NCBI GenBank assembly: GCA_965229355.1
Contig: OZ245869.1
Span: forward strand, 1,550,001-1,614,000
Source of the DNA: GCA-2737725 sp965229355
GTDB taxonomy: Bacteria > Pseudomonadota > Alphaproteobacteria > Rhodospirillales > Rhodospirillaceae
DNA: 64,000 bases
Reading direction: 5' to 3'
Shown here: positions 43,586 to 53,313 of the stretch, piece by piece
Numbering within the stretch: the first letter of the stretch is position 1
Layout: each line of letters starts with the position of its first letter
Position numbers and translations under genes: made by a program
The notes under the pieces: generated by a model
The model's database searches: none
Seen by the model: only the letters and a program-made list of their open reading frames with translations
Told to the model about the DNA's origin: nothing

Positions 43586-44281
43586 TTAGCCGAGATTTGA
43601 TTTTAAAAATTGCAGCGTGCGCGCATCGGCCTCAGTCGCGCAAGCGCCATTGAACCATTTACCGCCGGGGTTCGCGAAGGCGTGATTGGCCTCGTAGAAA
43701 TGCAAATCAAGCGGTTTACTAGCCTTGTGCATGTTGGCTGCAAAATTCTCAACCGACGCTTTTTTCACAATCCGGTCTTGTGTGCCGAAGTGCCCTTGCA
43801 CTGGACCTTTCAGTTTTGCCAAATCTTCAACCGGGCGATCGACGGTGCCGTAATACACAACCGTCGCATCAACCGGCGTAGCGATGGATGTGTTCAGCGA
43901 CCAGCGACCGCCAAAGCACCACCCAATCGTGCCGACCTTGCCATTACATTCAGGCGACGTGCGCAAGTAGTTCACCCACGACACAGCAGTCTCTTGGGTT
44001 TTCTCTTGGCTTAAGAACATCATCCGCAACATCGCCAAGACAAACCCGTCGGAGGTTTTCCCATCCATGAGATCGGCCGCGACAGTCATGTAGCCTTGAT
44101 CGGCGTACTTAACCGCCAGTTCTTTGAACTCATCCGTCAGCCCTTTGAACGCATGGAATAGCACCAATCCAGGCGCGGGCAGGGTGGAAGGCTTGGCTAC
44201 AAATGCCGACACCGTCCGCCCTTGGGTAGTGGTTGTGGTAACTGGTGTTAAGCGGTTCGCGATATGTGCATCCAGCGGCAT
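43586..44281 (-). CDS. Dienelactone hydrolase family protein
   Basis: A 231-residue alpha/beta hydrolase of the DLH family. The nucleophile is Cys in GWCFGGRW, the acid Asp in GTQDRIVKK, and the His in YEANHAFANPGG. Such enzymes open dienelactones formed during chlorocatechol or hydroxyquinol breakdown, though many homologues act on other esters. It leads the operon with the aldehyde dehydrogenase and monooxygenase; the 132 bases upstream should contain the promoter. Confidence 0.9.
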   Translation of the reverse strand: MPLDAHIANRLTPVTTTTTQGRTVSAFVAKPSTLPAPGLVLFHAFKGLTDEFKELAVKYADQGYMTVAADLMDGKTSDGFVLAMLRMMFLSQEKTQETAVSWVNYLRTSPECNGKVGTIGWCFGGRWSLNTSIATPVDATVVYYGTVDRPVEDLAKLKGPVQGHFGTQDRIVKKASVENFAANMHKASKPLDLHFYEANHAFANPGGKWFNGACATEADARTLQFLKSNLG

Positions 44282-44413
44282 GGGGATGATCCTGCGTTCA
44301 GGCCCAATTTCTGTATGCAGGTGTTATGCCGGGAAACCGGATTTTTAGCGACCGCTGGGGCAGCTTTGCGTCGAATCGCGTCCATGTAGTGGCGCGATTT
44401 TGGCTTTAAAAAT

Positions 44414-46081
44414 CTAGTCGCGTTCATCCAGTAGATTTTGCGGGAACTCGGTGAAGATATTGGTCTGCACTTTGGGGGGCACACCCAACTGCAGGGCCCC
44501 TGGATTCATCAGATTCTTTGGATCAAGCGCAACCTTTAAGCTTTTTACGAACACTAGTGACGCCGACGACAGCGATTCTGTGTAATCGTACGTCTTGCCC
44601 ATTTGGAAGTGTGAAGCGCCAAAGGCATCCCACAGCATCGCCAAGTCGTGGCGCAAGGTTTCAACTGCTTTACGGGCTGCGGAATCTGGCTCAGATGCGC
44701 CGTACGCCATGCGCTGCTCGTTAGTCACATGCTTTTGATGGAAAGCGTGTAAGCGGTCTTTCCAGAAGAACATTGGCTCGATGATGAATGCGTTACTCAA
44801 AGCGCTGGTGATGTAAGAAATTTTGATGTTGTGCTGCTTCATGATGTCGCGGTGGCGCACAAAATACTCATCGGTAATCGCCGCAATTTCCATCGCACGC
44901 GAAAACGGGAAAATGGCATGCACGGGCAGCCAGTTTTCACCTTCGGGGCCTAACAGTTGCTTAACTGTGCGGAACGGCTTCGCGCGGGTGACTTGCGGGA
45001 CTGTGTTTGGCAATTCCTTCATCGCCATCGGCACCAGAATGCGCCGTGCGCGGCCCACTTTCAATTCCAGGTCTTTGGCAGAATCGCCTTCGATCACCAT
45101 GTGCAGCGAGAAGCCACCGCGAATGACCGAGCGTTGACCATCAACCAATGTCCGCGCCAACGTAGCAAGCTTTTGATTTCCGCCGCCCTCAACCTTTTCC
45201 ACTTCACGCACGAATGCGACACCCTCAAGCGCCTTGAAGCCGCGTACGACTAAGTTATCGTTCGCGTTCGGGTCAAAGCCCCACTGCTCGGCGACAATAC
45301 CCTCGCGCGCCAGTGCCACTTGCGCTTCAGCTAAATCTTCAAAACGTTCGAACGAGAACGACAAATAATCCTGCACAGCAGGCACAGGAATCAGCGGCAT
45401 GGTAATGCGCGCTTTCACACCAAACGCACCGCAATCACCCAAGAATAAACCCGTTAAATCGGGTCCTAAGTGACGGAAGAACGGCGTGCGTCCTTCGGCA
45501 ATGGCAGTGCCCGTTTCGATGATGCTGCCATCGGCCAACACCACATCAACACTCAGCACATTGTCCGACATCGTGCCGTAGGTGCCCGAACCAAAGAAGT
45601 ACGCATTGTTGCTGGCTGTACCGCCGACAGTCGCTTCACGACCCGAAAGCGGCCCGAAGAACGGCGTGCGAAGCCCGCGCTCTTTCAACGCATCATGCAA
45701 CGTGGCCCACGTGCATCCTGTTTCGACCGTGACATAACGATCAACTTCGTTGATTTCGGAAATCGCATTTAAATCTATCGTATCAACAATGGCGCTCTTG
45801 GCCTGCACGGGTTGATATCCGCGCGTGGACGAAAAACCTGCGCCGCGCGGTACAATCGCAACACCGACTGATGTCAGTAACCCCACGGCACGCGACAAAT
45901 GATCAACCGATGATGGCTTGATGGCCAGAAGGGGGCGGACATTTGCTTCGCCTGCAATGTCAGTTGCGTAATATGCCAACAGCGGCGCGTCGGTGATGAC
46001 GCGCTCTGCGCCCAGAATGTCGCGCAAGTCTGTCAAAACATCAGCAGGAATGGAATTTGAAGCGGGCTTTAATTTGGCCAT
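44414..46081 (-). CDS. FAD-linked oxidase (GlcD / vanillyl-alcohol-oxidase superfamily)
   Basis: A 555-residue flavoprotein with a PCMH-type FAD domain (IVPRGAGFSSTRGYQ, FFGPLSGREATVGGTASNN) and a FAD-oxidase C-terminal domain ending DPKNLMNPGALQL. Members oxidise lactate, glycolate, 4-cresol or related alcohols. ATG at 46081, 22 bases after livF, is preferred over a GTG at 46144 inside livF. It is the last gene of the seven-gene transporter-ligase operon and probably acts on the imported compound or a product. Confidence 0.85.
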   Translation of the reverse strand: MAKLKPASNSIPADVLTDLRDILGAERVITDAPLLAYYATDIAGEANVRPLLAIKPSSVDHLSRAVGLLTSVGVAIVPRGAGFSSTRGYQPVQAKSAIVDTIDLNAISEINEVDRYVTVETGCTWATLHDALKERGLRTPFFGPLSGREATVGGTASNNAYFFGSGTYGTMSDNVLSVDVVLADGSIIETGTAIAEGRTPFFRHLGPDLTGLFLGDCGAFGVKARITMPLIPVPAVQDYLSFSFERFEDLAEAQVALAREGIVAEQWGFDPNANDNLVVRGFKALEGVAFVREVEKVEGGGNQKLATLARTLVDGQRSVIRGGFSLHMVIEGDSAKDLELKVGRARRILVPMAMKELPNTVPQVTRAKPFRTVKQLLGPEGENWLPVHAIFPFSRAMEIAAITDEYFVRHRDIMKQHNIKISYITSALSNAFIIEPMFFWKDRLHAFHQKHVTNEQRMAYGASEPDSAARKAVETLRHDLAMLWDAFGASHFQMGKTYDYTESLSSASLVFVKSLKVALDPKNLMNPGALQLGVPPKVQTNIFTEFPQNLLDERD

Positions 46082-46103
46082 GCGATCTTGAGGTCCAGAT
46101 AAA

Positions 46104-46814
46104 TTACGCCCGGCCGAGATAAGCCTCGCGGACTTTAGGGTCACTTAACAGGGCGGCGCTAGTTCCAGCCGCAACAATGCGGCCCGTTTCCAGCACGTAA
46201 CCGCGCGTGGCGACTTTTAGCGCCAGGGCCGTGTTTTGTTCAACTACCAACACTGTCACACCCCCCTTAGCGATCTCTGCCACGCGGTCAAACACGTCTA
46301 GGGCGATCTTAGGGGCCAATCCCAAGCTGGGTTCGTCCAGAAGCAGCACCTTAGGTTTCGCCATAAGCGCGCGGCCAATCGCTAGCATTTGCTGCTCACC
46401 CCCTGACATGGACCAGCCTAGCTGCATGCGGCGTTCCCGTAAGCGCGGCAGGAAGGTGTAAATTTTCTCAATTTCAGCCGACAGATCAGCCGTCAACCCG
46501 GCCCAGGCACAGGCCGCGACTTTTAGATTTTCTTCAACCGTCAGCCCGCCAAAAATACGGCGTCGTTCCGGTACGTGTACCAAACCCAACTTTACGCGCG
46601 CCTCAGCGCTTTTGGGGGCTAAGTCATCGTTGGCCAAGGTGACTGTGCCGCGCTTAGGTTTTGCCAAGCCCGACAGCGTACGCAGCAGCGTGGTTTTACC
46701 CGCACCGTTAGCGCCCAATAATGCAACCGTCTCACCCGCAGCGACATTTAAGCTGACGTCGTTTAAGGCCTGCACCGCGCCGTAGTGTACGGAAAGATTC
46801 GCCACATTAAGCAT
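46104..46814 (-). CDS. Branched-chain amino acid/organic acid ABC transporter ATPase (LivF-like)
   Basis: A 236-residue ATPase: Walker A LLGANGAGKT, signature MSGGEQQMLAIGRAL, Walker B VLLLDEPSLGLAP, switch-region VVEQN, as in LivF. Its start overlaps livG by eight bases. It belongs to a HAAT transporter with livG, livM and the binding-protein/permease fusion. Confidence 0.93.
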   Translation of the reverse strand: MLNVANLSVHYGAVQALNDVSLNVAAGETVALLGANGAGKTTLLRTLSGLAKPKRGTVTLANDDLAPKSAEARVKLGLVHVPERRRIFGGLTVEENLKVAACAWAGLTADLSAEIEKIYTFLPRLRERRMQLGWSMSGGEQQMLAIGRALMAKPKVLLLDEPSLGLAPKIALDVFDRVAEIAKGGVTVLVVEQNTALALKVATRGYVLETGRIVAAGTSAALLSDPKVREAYLGRA

Positions 46815-47580
46815 GTGCCACCTCCGCGCCTAAATACGCCTCAATCACTTTGGGGTTGGCCTGCACTTCAGCAGGCGTGCCTTCCGCGATCTTTCCGCCA
46901 AAATTTAAAACAGCGATGCGATCCGACCACGACATCACCAAACTCATGTCGTGCTCAATCAGCACCACAGCTAAGCCCAGCGCTTTCATCTCGTTCAGTG
47001 TTTTCACCAACGCTACGCGCTCGCCCAGGTTCAAACCCGCCGCAGGTTCGTCAAGCAGAATAATTTTGGCATCGGCAGCCAAAGCCCGCGCGATCTCGAC
47101 ATTGCGTTGAACACCAAACGGCAACTCAGCTACATATTTATCGCGCATGTCCCACAGGTTCAGGCGCTTCAAGGCATCAGCTGCGCGCGCTTTCAGACTG
47201 CTTTGCCACGTGTTGTACGCGCTGCGTAACCCCAGCACGTTTAGCAATCGTGAGCTTTCACCGGGACAAGCGCCTGTCATCACGTTTTCCAAGACGGTCA
47301 AGCGTTGAAACAATCGCCCATTTTGAAACGTGCGCGCCATGCCAGCTTTACGCAGCGTGTGCGCTGGCGTGTTGGTGACGCTAATGCCATTCAAATAAAT
47401 CTCGCCGTCCGTTGGTGGCGTGAGGCCCGACAGCAAGTTCAGGAACGTGCTTTTACCAGCACCATTCGGGCCAATCACTGCAAAGGCTTCACCGGCGCGA
47501 ACAGCCAATGACACATCATTTACAGCGACGAGGCCGCCGTAGGTCTTGGTCAGGTTCTTTGTTTCCAAAACAATGGTCAT
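46807..47580 (-). CDS. Branched-chain amino acid/organic acid ABC transporter ATPase (LivG-like)
   Basis: A 257-residue ATPase: Walker A VIGPNGAGKS, Q-loop ARTFQNGRLF, Walker B IILLDEPAAGLN, switch His in VLIEHDMSLV. The usual LSxGxQR signature is replaced by LPFGVQRNVEIARAL, a change also common in LivG proteins (YGxQR). It overlaps livM by four bases. Confidence 0.93.
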   Translation of the reverse strand: MTIVLETKNLTKTYGGLVAVNDVSLAVRAGEAFAVIGPNGAGKSTFLNLLSGLTPPTDGEIYLNGISVTNTPAHTLRKAGMARTFQNGRLFQRLTVLENVMTGACPGESSRLLNVLGLRSAYNTWQSSLKARAADALKRLNLWDMRDKYVAELPFGVQRNVEIARALAADAKIILLDEPAAGLNLGERVALVKTLNEMKALGLAVVLIEHDMSLVMSWSDRIAVLNFGGKIAEGTPAEVQANPKVIEAYLGAEVAHA

Positions 47581-48587
47581 GCGCGTACTCCGCGCATGCG
47601 TTGCGCAAGACCAGATAATCCTTTGGGCATCGCGATCAACACTAACAATGTGATCAGGCCGTAGATAATTAGGTAGCCGTCTTTCAGTAGCTTGGCGACT
47701 GCACCTTTTTCGTCCCCGCCAGCGCTGATATAGCCTGCCGCTACGTCACGCATCAGTTCGGGTAAGAAGGTCAGTGCAATCGCGCCCAGGATTGCGCCGA
47801 GCACCGACGCTTCGCCGCCAACCACCAGCATCATCAAGAAGAGAATCGATTGCGACACGGCGAAGTCGGTGGGAGAAATAAAGCCAGTGTAGTGCGCGTA
47901 CAGCACACCACTTAAGGCACCAATCACACCAGACAGTGTAAAGCCCAGCACCTTTGCGCGGCCCACATCAATCCCAACCGTTATCGCGGCTGTTTCATCA
48001 TCACGCACCGCAATCATCGCACGACCAACGTGAGAGTTGCGTAAGCGTAGCGCCAGCCATACCACTACAAGTGCGACAATGCTGACAATCTGCAGGAATG
48101 CTTTTTCAGGTGACGATGCGGACACCAAATCTGTCAAACGTGGAATGCCAGGAACACCGTTGTAGCCGTTGGTCACTTCAATCCAGTTTTTCGCCACCAA
48201 TTCCAAAATCACGTTTACGCCCACGGTCGCCAGCGCCAGGTAGTGACCTTTCAGCCGTATTAACGGTGCGCTGACAATCAGAGCAAATAGAGTAGCGGCG
48301 AGTAATGCGGCGGGAATGCTGATGTACAGTGGCCAGCCCAGTTTCACAGTCGTAAGTGCGCTGATGTATGCGCCAATGCCGACAAAAGCCGCTTGGCCTA
48401 AATGAATGATGCCGCAGTAACCGAAGGCGAAGTTTAACCCGATCACGGCGATCACGTTCAGCAACGCCAGGTTCAGCAGGCGCAGGCTATAACCTTCCAA
48501 GAAAAAGCCAGCGGCGGTTAACAGAATGGCTGCAACAGCAAACCAAATCACCTGGCGCATGTTCTGACTCATCCCCAGGCCACTCAT
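47577..48587 (-). CDS. Branched-chain amino acid/organic acid ABC transporter permease (LivM-like)
   Basis: A 336-residue permease with about ten helices; conserved NFAFGYCGIIHLGQAAFVGIGAY and RVRD-type loop VGRAMIAVRDDETAA identify LivM. It pairs with the LivH part of the fusion protein. Start and stop both overlap neighbours by four bases. Confidence 0.92.
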   Translation of the reverse strand: MSGLGMSQNMRQVIWFAVAAILLTAAGFFLEGYSLRLLNLALLNVIAVIGLNFAFGYCGIIHLGQAAFVGIGAYISALTTVKLGWPLYISIPAALLAATLFALIVSAPLIRLKGHYLALATVGVNVILELVAKNWIEVTNGYNGVPGIPRLTDLVSASSPEKAFLQIVSIVALVVVWLALRLRNSHVGRAMIAVRDDETAAITVGIDVGRAKVLGFTLSGVIGALSGVLYAHYTGFISPTDFAVSQSILFLMMLVVGGEASVLGAILGAIALTFLPELMRDVAAGYISAGGDEKGAVAKLLKDGYLIIYGLITLLVLIAMPKGLSGLAQRMRGVRA

Positions 48588-51500
48588 CCGCGATCTCCGC
48601 GTGATTCCTTGAACAAGCCCTGCGGTCGGGCAATCAGGAACGCCACCATCAACAAGAACACCAATGCGTCTTTATATGTGGATGAAATGTACGCGGCCCC
48701 CAGTGACTCGGCTAAGCCGACAATTAATCCACCAAAGATTGCCCCCGGCACACTGCCGAAGCCGCCGATGATGGTTGCAGCAAAACTTTTCAATGCTAGG
48801 GCATCGCCCATGCTGGCATCCACAAACCACACAGGGCCCATCAATAATCCTCCCAAGCCTGCCAAGCCGCCCGCCAACGCCCAAGTTAACGCATAAATAC
48901 TGGCGACATTAATGCCCATCAGCTTTGCAGCCTCAGCATCTTGCGCGACGGCACGCATACGCGCGCCCAACACAGTTTTATACAGCAGCAAATAAAGCGC
49001 GCTCACCACCAGCATCGTAATGCCAATCACCGCCAGAATATGCGCAGAGACAATAATGCCGCCGAGCGATACCGGGGCCACACCAAACGGCGACGGCAGG
49101 CGCTGGGGTAACGGCCCCCAAATCAGCAAGCCGATATTCTGCACAATAATACCAACTGCGATGGTGCCGACAATCACGGTGACGACAGGGCTTTGTTGCA
49201 GCGGGCGGTACACGATAAAGAAAAACAGAACGCCCAATGCGATCATGGCAGCCAACGCTAACACCGTGCCGGGCACGGTTGCACCCAAAGCGGCGATGCC
49301 TGAAATGCCTAAGAAGGCGCCAACGACCACAAATTGTCCGGCCGCAAAGTTCACAACCCCTGTGGCCTCGTACACCAGCACAAAACCTAGTGCTAACAGT
49401 GCATAGATGCAGCCAATGGCTATACCGTTGAACATGGTTTGCGCCGCGGACTTGAGGGCGGATGGTCGTTCTTGTGTTGGTGTTGTAGCGGCTTGTGTTG
49501 CTTGTGATACGGCGGCAGTTGTATTGCCGATCTCAAAGTGACGTACCAAGGCAAAGTCTTTCGTTCCGGGGGCAAACTTCACGATATCAACCGAACGGCC
49601 CATGTTGCCAAAGCTGTCGGTGTTATAGCTGCGGGTGACGCCAGGGTGATCTTTGAGCGCGCTTAAGTATTCACGCAAAGCTTGGGGGTCGGTTCCAACG
49701 CTGCGCAAGCCATCGGCCAAAATTTGGGCGGCGTCATAATAGTTGGTGACGAACGATGCATCCGCGGCGATGCCGAACCGCTGTTGATAACGCTCCATGA
49801 AGTTCGTGGTATCAAAGCTTTTGCGATCCGGCAGGTACGCATCCGTCACCGCATAGGCGCCATCAATATCCTCTGCCGATAGTAACGGCATGGTCGAGGG
49901 CACGGTCAGTGTCGTGTTGCCGATGATTGGCAACTTTGATCCCATGGCGCGTCGTGCCGTCAGCATTAACCCCATATCGCGCACGTAGCTTACGGCCATC
50001 AAAGTATCTGCACCTTGATTGGCGACGTTCAAAAGATGCGTGCCAAAATCATTCTCATCTAACGGATAAGATTCCAAAATCGGTTCAATACCAGCAGCTC
50101 TGAACAACTTCTCCATCTCTGCCGCCATGCCTTGGCCGTAGTCGTTCTGCATATACAAAATGGCGGGCTTGGCGCGGCTCAAATCCTTTAACGCGATATC
50201 CACCATGGCGGCCGCAACAACGCTATCAGGCTGCTTAATGCGGAACATCCAAGGGTTATTCAACTGATGCAAGGCGTCAGCGCCACCTGCATAAAAAGTT
50301 GGAGTGCCTGTACGGCGCACTTCTGGTTCTGCGGCAAAGTTCTGCGGTGTATAGCTGGACAAGAACATTGCGACTGGCTTCTGATCCTGCACAATCTTTA
50401 TATATGCAGATACCGCCGCTGAGTTTGAGCTTTGAGCATCTTCAAACGCAAACTTCACCGGCACACCATGAATGCCACCTGCGGCATTGATATCTTCTTC
50501 GGCCATCTTCAGGCCGTTGTAGTACAACAAGCCCGATGCTGCGGTAGAGCCCGTAATGGGCACCGTTGCGCCAATCACAATTTCTTTGCGGTCGATAACG
50601 GGCGCGGTTTTTGCTGCGGGTGTGGTGCTAGCCGGGTTTGCGCTGTAAGTGCGCATCGGAATCTGCGTTTTATTTTCGGCATATCGCACAATCACAACAT
50701 CATTCGTCATGTTGCCTTTAGCATCCGCCGTATAGGCCCGTGTCAGTGCGTTGTAGTTCTGCAAGCCCGCAATAAAGTCGCGGACTTTCTGGGGGTCTTC
50801 GCCAACTTGCTTAATGGCCTCCGCCACCATAATCACACCGTCATAGTAGTTGGTAATGAATGACGGATCAGGTTTCAGGTTGTAGCGTTCTTCATAGCGC
50901 CGGATAAAATCGGTTTTGTCGTATGCGGTGCGCTGTTCCAGCACAGCATCCACCAACGCATAGATGCCGGTCAGTTCATCGGCTTCCAATAAGTCGGTGG
51001 TGGCGGACACGCCTAAAGCTTGTTGGCCCACAACAGGCAACGTAATGCCCATGGCTTTTCGGGCGCGCAACACCAGCGCAGAGTCGCGGTTAAATCCTGC
51101 CATCAGCAGTACATCAGCCCCTTGACTGACCAAGCTCTGCAATTGCGCCGACATATCGTTGTCGCCAGGGCCGTAAGATTCTTTCATCATCTTAATGCCA
51201 CGCGCGGCAAAGATTTCATCAAGTTGGCGCGCAAACCCTTGGCCGTAATCGTTTTGCACATACATCAGGCCGGGTTTGGATTTTTTCAAATCATCCAACA
51301 CCACGCTTGCGACCGCTTTTGTGTTCACCTGGTCAGGTGGCTTGATGCGGAAGAGATACGGATTGTTCAGTGCTTCAATTTCTGTGGCTCCGCCAGCATG
51401 CATCGCGCCAATACCAGCGCGTGCAATCTCGGTGGATTGGGCGATGATTTGTGGTGAGTAGCTGGAAATAAATGCGAAGGGCACTTTATGCTGCTGCACC

Positions 51501-51778
51501 AACTTAATATAAGCGGTCACAGCGCTTGAGTTGGATGAGCCTGCGTCTTCATTGACCAGGCGCAGTTTTTTACCATTCACGCCGCCAGCTGCATTCACAT
51601 CTTCCACGGCCATTTCTAACGCGTGAAAGACGGTTAAGCCTGTTGCAGCCAGCTGCCCGGTGACGGCGCATGTCGCGCCGATAATAATCTCGTTGTTGTC
51701 TTGAGCTTGTGTCAGCTGTGGCGCAGCGCCCGTCAGCAAGCCCAAAACAAAAGCAATTTTACCAAACGTTTTTCGCAT
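48584..51778 (-). CDS. Fusion of two tandem periplasmic binding domains and a LivH-type permease
   Basis: A 1064-residue uninterrupted protein. Residues 1-26 are a signal sequence; 29-378 a Peripla_BP_6 domain; 379-397 a linker; 398-750 a second, similar Peripla_BP_6 domain (EDAGSSNSSAVTAYIK in one, EDAQSSNSAAVSAYIK in the other); 751-775 a Thr/Ala-rich linker; 776-1064 a full LivH permease (GVVNFAAGQFVVVGAF, ATIIGGFGSVPGAI). No free binding-protein gene is in the operon. The layout recalls GlnPQ, where receptors are tethered to the permease, but for this transporter class it is unusual. The two domains differ enough that they may bind different ligands. Overlaps on both sides are one to four bases. 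Confidence 0.9.
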   Translation of the reverse strand: MRKTFGKIAFVLGLLTGAAPQLTQAQDNNEIIIGATCAVTGQLAATGLTVFHALEMAVEDVNAAGGVNGKKLRLVNEDAGSSNSSAVTAYIKLVQQHKVPFAFISSYSPQIIAQSTEIARAGIGAMHAGGATEIEALNNPYLFRIKPPDQVNTKAVASVVLDDLKKSKPGLMYVQNDYGQGFARQLDEIFAARGIKMMKESYGPGDNDMSAQLQSLVSQGADVLLMAGFNRDSALVLRARKAMGITLPVVGQQALGVSATTDLLEADELTGIYALVDAVLEQRTAYDKTDFIRRYEERYNLKPDPSFITNYYDGVIMVAEAIKQVGEDPQKVRDFIAGLQNYNALTRAYTADAKGNMTNDVVIVRYAENKTQIPMRTYSANPASTTPAAKTAPVIDRKEIVIGATVPITGSTAASGLLYYNGLKMAEEDINAAGGIHGVPVKFAFEDAQSSNSAAVSAYIKIVQDQKPVAMFLSSYTPQNFAAEPEVRRTGTPTFYAGGADALHQLNNPWMFRIKQPDSVVAAAMVDIALKDLSRAKPAILYMQNDYGQGMAAEMEKLFRAAGIEPILESYPLDENDFGTHLLNVANQGADTLMAVSYVRDMGLMLTARRAMGSKLPIIGNTTLTVPSTMPLLSAEDIDGAYAVTDAYLPDRKSFDTTNFMERYQQRFGIAADASFVTNYYDAAQILADGLRSVGTDPQALREYLSALKDHPGVTRSYNTDSFGNMGRSVDIVKFAPGTKDFALVRHFEIGNTTAAVSQATQAATTPTQERPSALKSAAQTMFNGIAIGCIYALLALGFVLVYEATGVVNFAAGQFVVVGAFLGISGIAALGATVPGTVLALAAMIALGVLFFFIVYRPLQQSPVVTVIVGTIAVGIIVQNIGLLIWGPLPQRLPSPFGVAPVSLGGIIVSAHILAVIGITMLVVSALYLLLYKTVLGARMRAVAQDAEAAKLMGINVASIYALTWALAGGLAGLGGLLMGPVWFVDASMGDALALKSFAATIIGGFGSVPGAIFGGLIVGLAESLGAAYISSTYKDALVFLLMVAFLIARPQGLFKESRGDRG

Positions 51779-53313
51779 CAGATTTTACGCAACTCGGTTT
51801 TTAAAACTTTGCCATTGGCATTGCGGGGCAGGGTTTGCACCACGCTCAACTCTTTCGGAATTTTGTAAGCAGCCAGTTTGCCCTCACAAAACAGCGTCAG
51901 TCCATCGGCATCAAGGGTGTGACCTGATTTTAGAACAGCCACTACTTTTAAGCGTTCGCCCCATTTCTCGTCGGCTACGCCAATCACCGCAACCTCGGCA
52001 ATAGCAGGATGTGTGATCAGCACGTCTTCAATTTCGCGTGGGTAAATATTCACGCCGCCCGAGATCACCATGTCCTTCTTGCGGTCCATGATATAGATGA
52101 ACCCTTCTATATCTTTTCGCGCAATATCGCCGACAGACACCCAACCGTCTTTGAATGTCTCGGCTGTTGCATCTGGTTTGTTCCAATAGCCGTTGAACAA
52201 ATACGGCGACAGGCTGAACAGCTCGCCCGGAACATCCGGCTCACATTCACGGCCCTGATCATCGACAATTTTGACCAGTGTGTTCGGAAAAGCTGTGCCC
52301 ACGCATTGTATTTTGCGCAACTGATCCGCCGGGCGCATGTTGGTGACGATGCCGCCTTCGGTAGATCCATATGTTTCGTGTAAAATCCCTTCACCAAAAT
52401 AGGCGATGATCTTTTGCTTCAAGTGCTGAGACAAAGGAGACGCATTGGAAATGATCGTCTTGATCGCGATGCCCTTGCAGTCATTCAGCACGGCATCAGG
52501 CAAACTGAATACGTGATGAAACTGTGTTGGCACCATAAAAACGCCTGAAAATTTTCCAGCCTTCAGGCGCCGTAATAATGTCTCGGCATCAAACTTATCC
52601 ATGAACTCCAAAGTGCCGCCACCAAACAGCGCGGCTAGCGGGAAACAAATTCCAGCACCATGGTTCATTGGCGTGGTGCCTAGGAATGTATCATCAGGCC
52701 CATAGCAGCCGTATTCTAAGGCCATGCCTAAGAATGTGAGAATGCGCGAACGGTGCGATATTAAAACACCTTTTGGTTTTCCCGTGGTGCCTGAGGTGTA
52801 AGGAATCGTCCAGACATCCCACTCGTCTATCGCCGGGTGTTCTGTCGGTGTTTCACCCTTTTTAAGCCAATTCTCGTAGTCGGCACCAATCACGACAACG
52901 CGCTGCACGCATTCGGGCGCATGCAACCGCATTTTATCGCCCAAGCTTTCGTCGCAAAACACGACCTTGGCCTTCGCATCTTCCAAAATTGCGATCAACT
53001 CGGCGGGCGTTAAACGTGGATTAATCGTCGCAACGGCCACGCCCGCTTCCGGCACGCCGCACACAAGTTCAATATATTCGATGCAATTGCGCGAAATAAT
53101 CGCAGCATTGTCACCTTTCTTCAGTTTCAGGTCGGTGATGGTGGCGTTGGTGACGCAATCAATGCGCCGCATCAATTCTGCGTACGACCGTTCAATCTCG
53201 TTGTGCCGCACCGCCACTTTGTTGGGGTTGCGCTGTGTGGCTGCACGCAAGCCACGCGCCATCGTCATGGGCTGAAAGCCCGTCGGTAAATTTGCTGCGC
53301 GCGGCATATTCAT
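51778..53313 (-). CDS. AMP-dependent acyl-CoA synthetase/ligase
   Basis: A 511-residue class I adenylating enzyme. The P-loop is YTSGTTGKPKGV, the A5 motif ETYGSTEG, A7 WVSVGDIARKD, hinge DRKKDMVISGGVNIYPRE, and the catalytic lysine is in NANGKVLK near the end. It would form an acyl-CoA from a carboxylic acid delivered by the transporter encoded next to it. Cyclohexanecarboxylate, benzoate and medium-chain ligases are all possible. Overlaps of one and four bases bind it into the operon. Confidence 0.93.
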   Translation of the reverse strand: MNMPRAANLPTGFQPMTMARGLRAATQRNPNKVAVRHNEIERSYAELMRRIDCVTNATITDLKLKKGDNAAIISRNCIEYIELVCGVPEAGVAVATINPRLTPAELIAILEDAKAKVVFCDESLGDKMRLHAPECVQRVVVIGADYENWLKKGETPTEHPAIDEWDVWTIPYTSGTTGKPKGVLISHRSRILTFLGMALEYGCYGPDDTFLGTTPMNHGAGICFPLAALFGGGTLEFMDKFDAETLLRRLKAGKFSGVFMVPTQFHHVFSLPDAVLNDCKGIAIKTIISNASPLSQHLKQKIIAYFGEGILHETYGSTEGGIVTNMRPADQLRKIQCVGTAFPNTLVKIVDDQGRECEPDVPGELFSLSPYLFNGYWNKPDATAETFKDGWVSVGDIARKDIEGFIYIMDRKKDMVISGGVNIYPREIEDVLITHPAIAEVAVIGVADEKWGERLKVVAVLKSGHTLDADGLTLFCEGKLAAYKIPKELSVVQTLPRNANGKVLKTELRKI

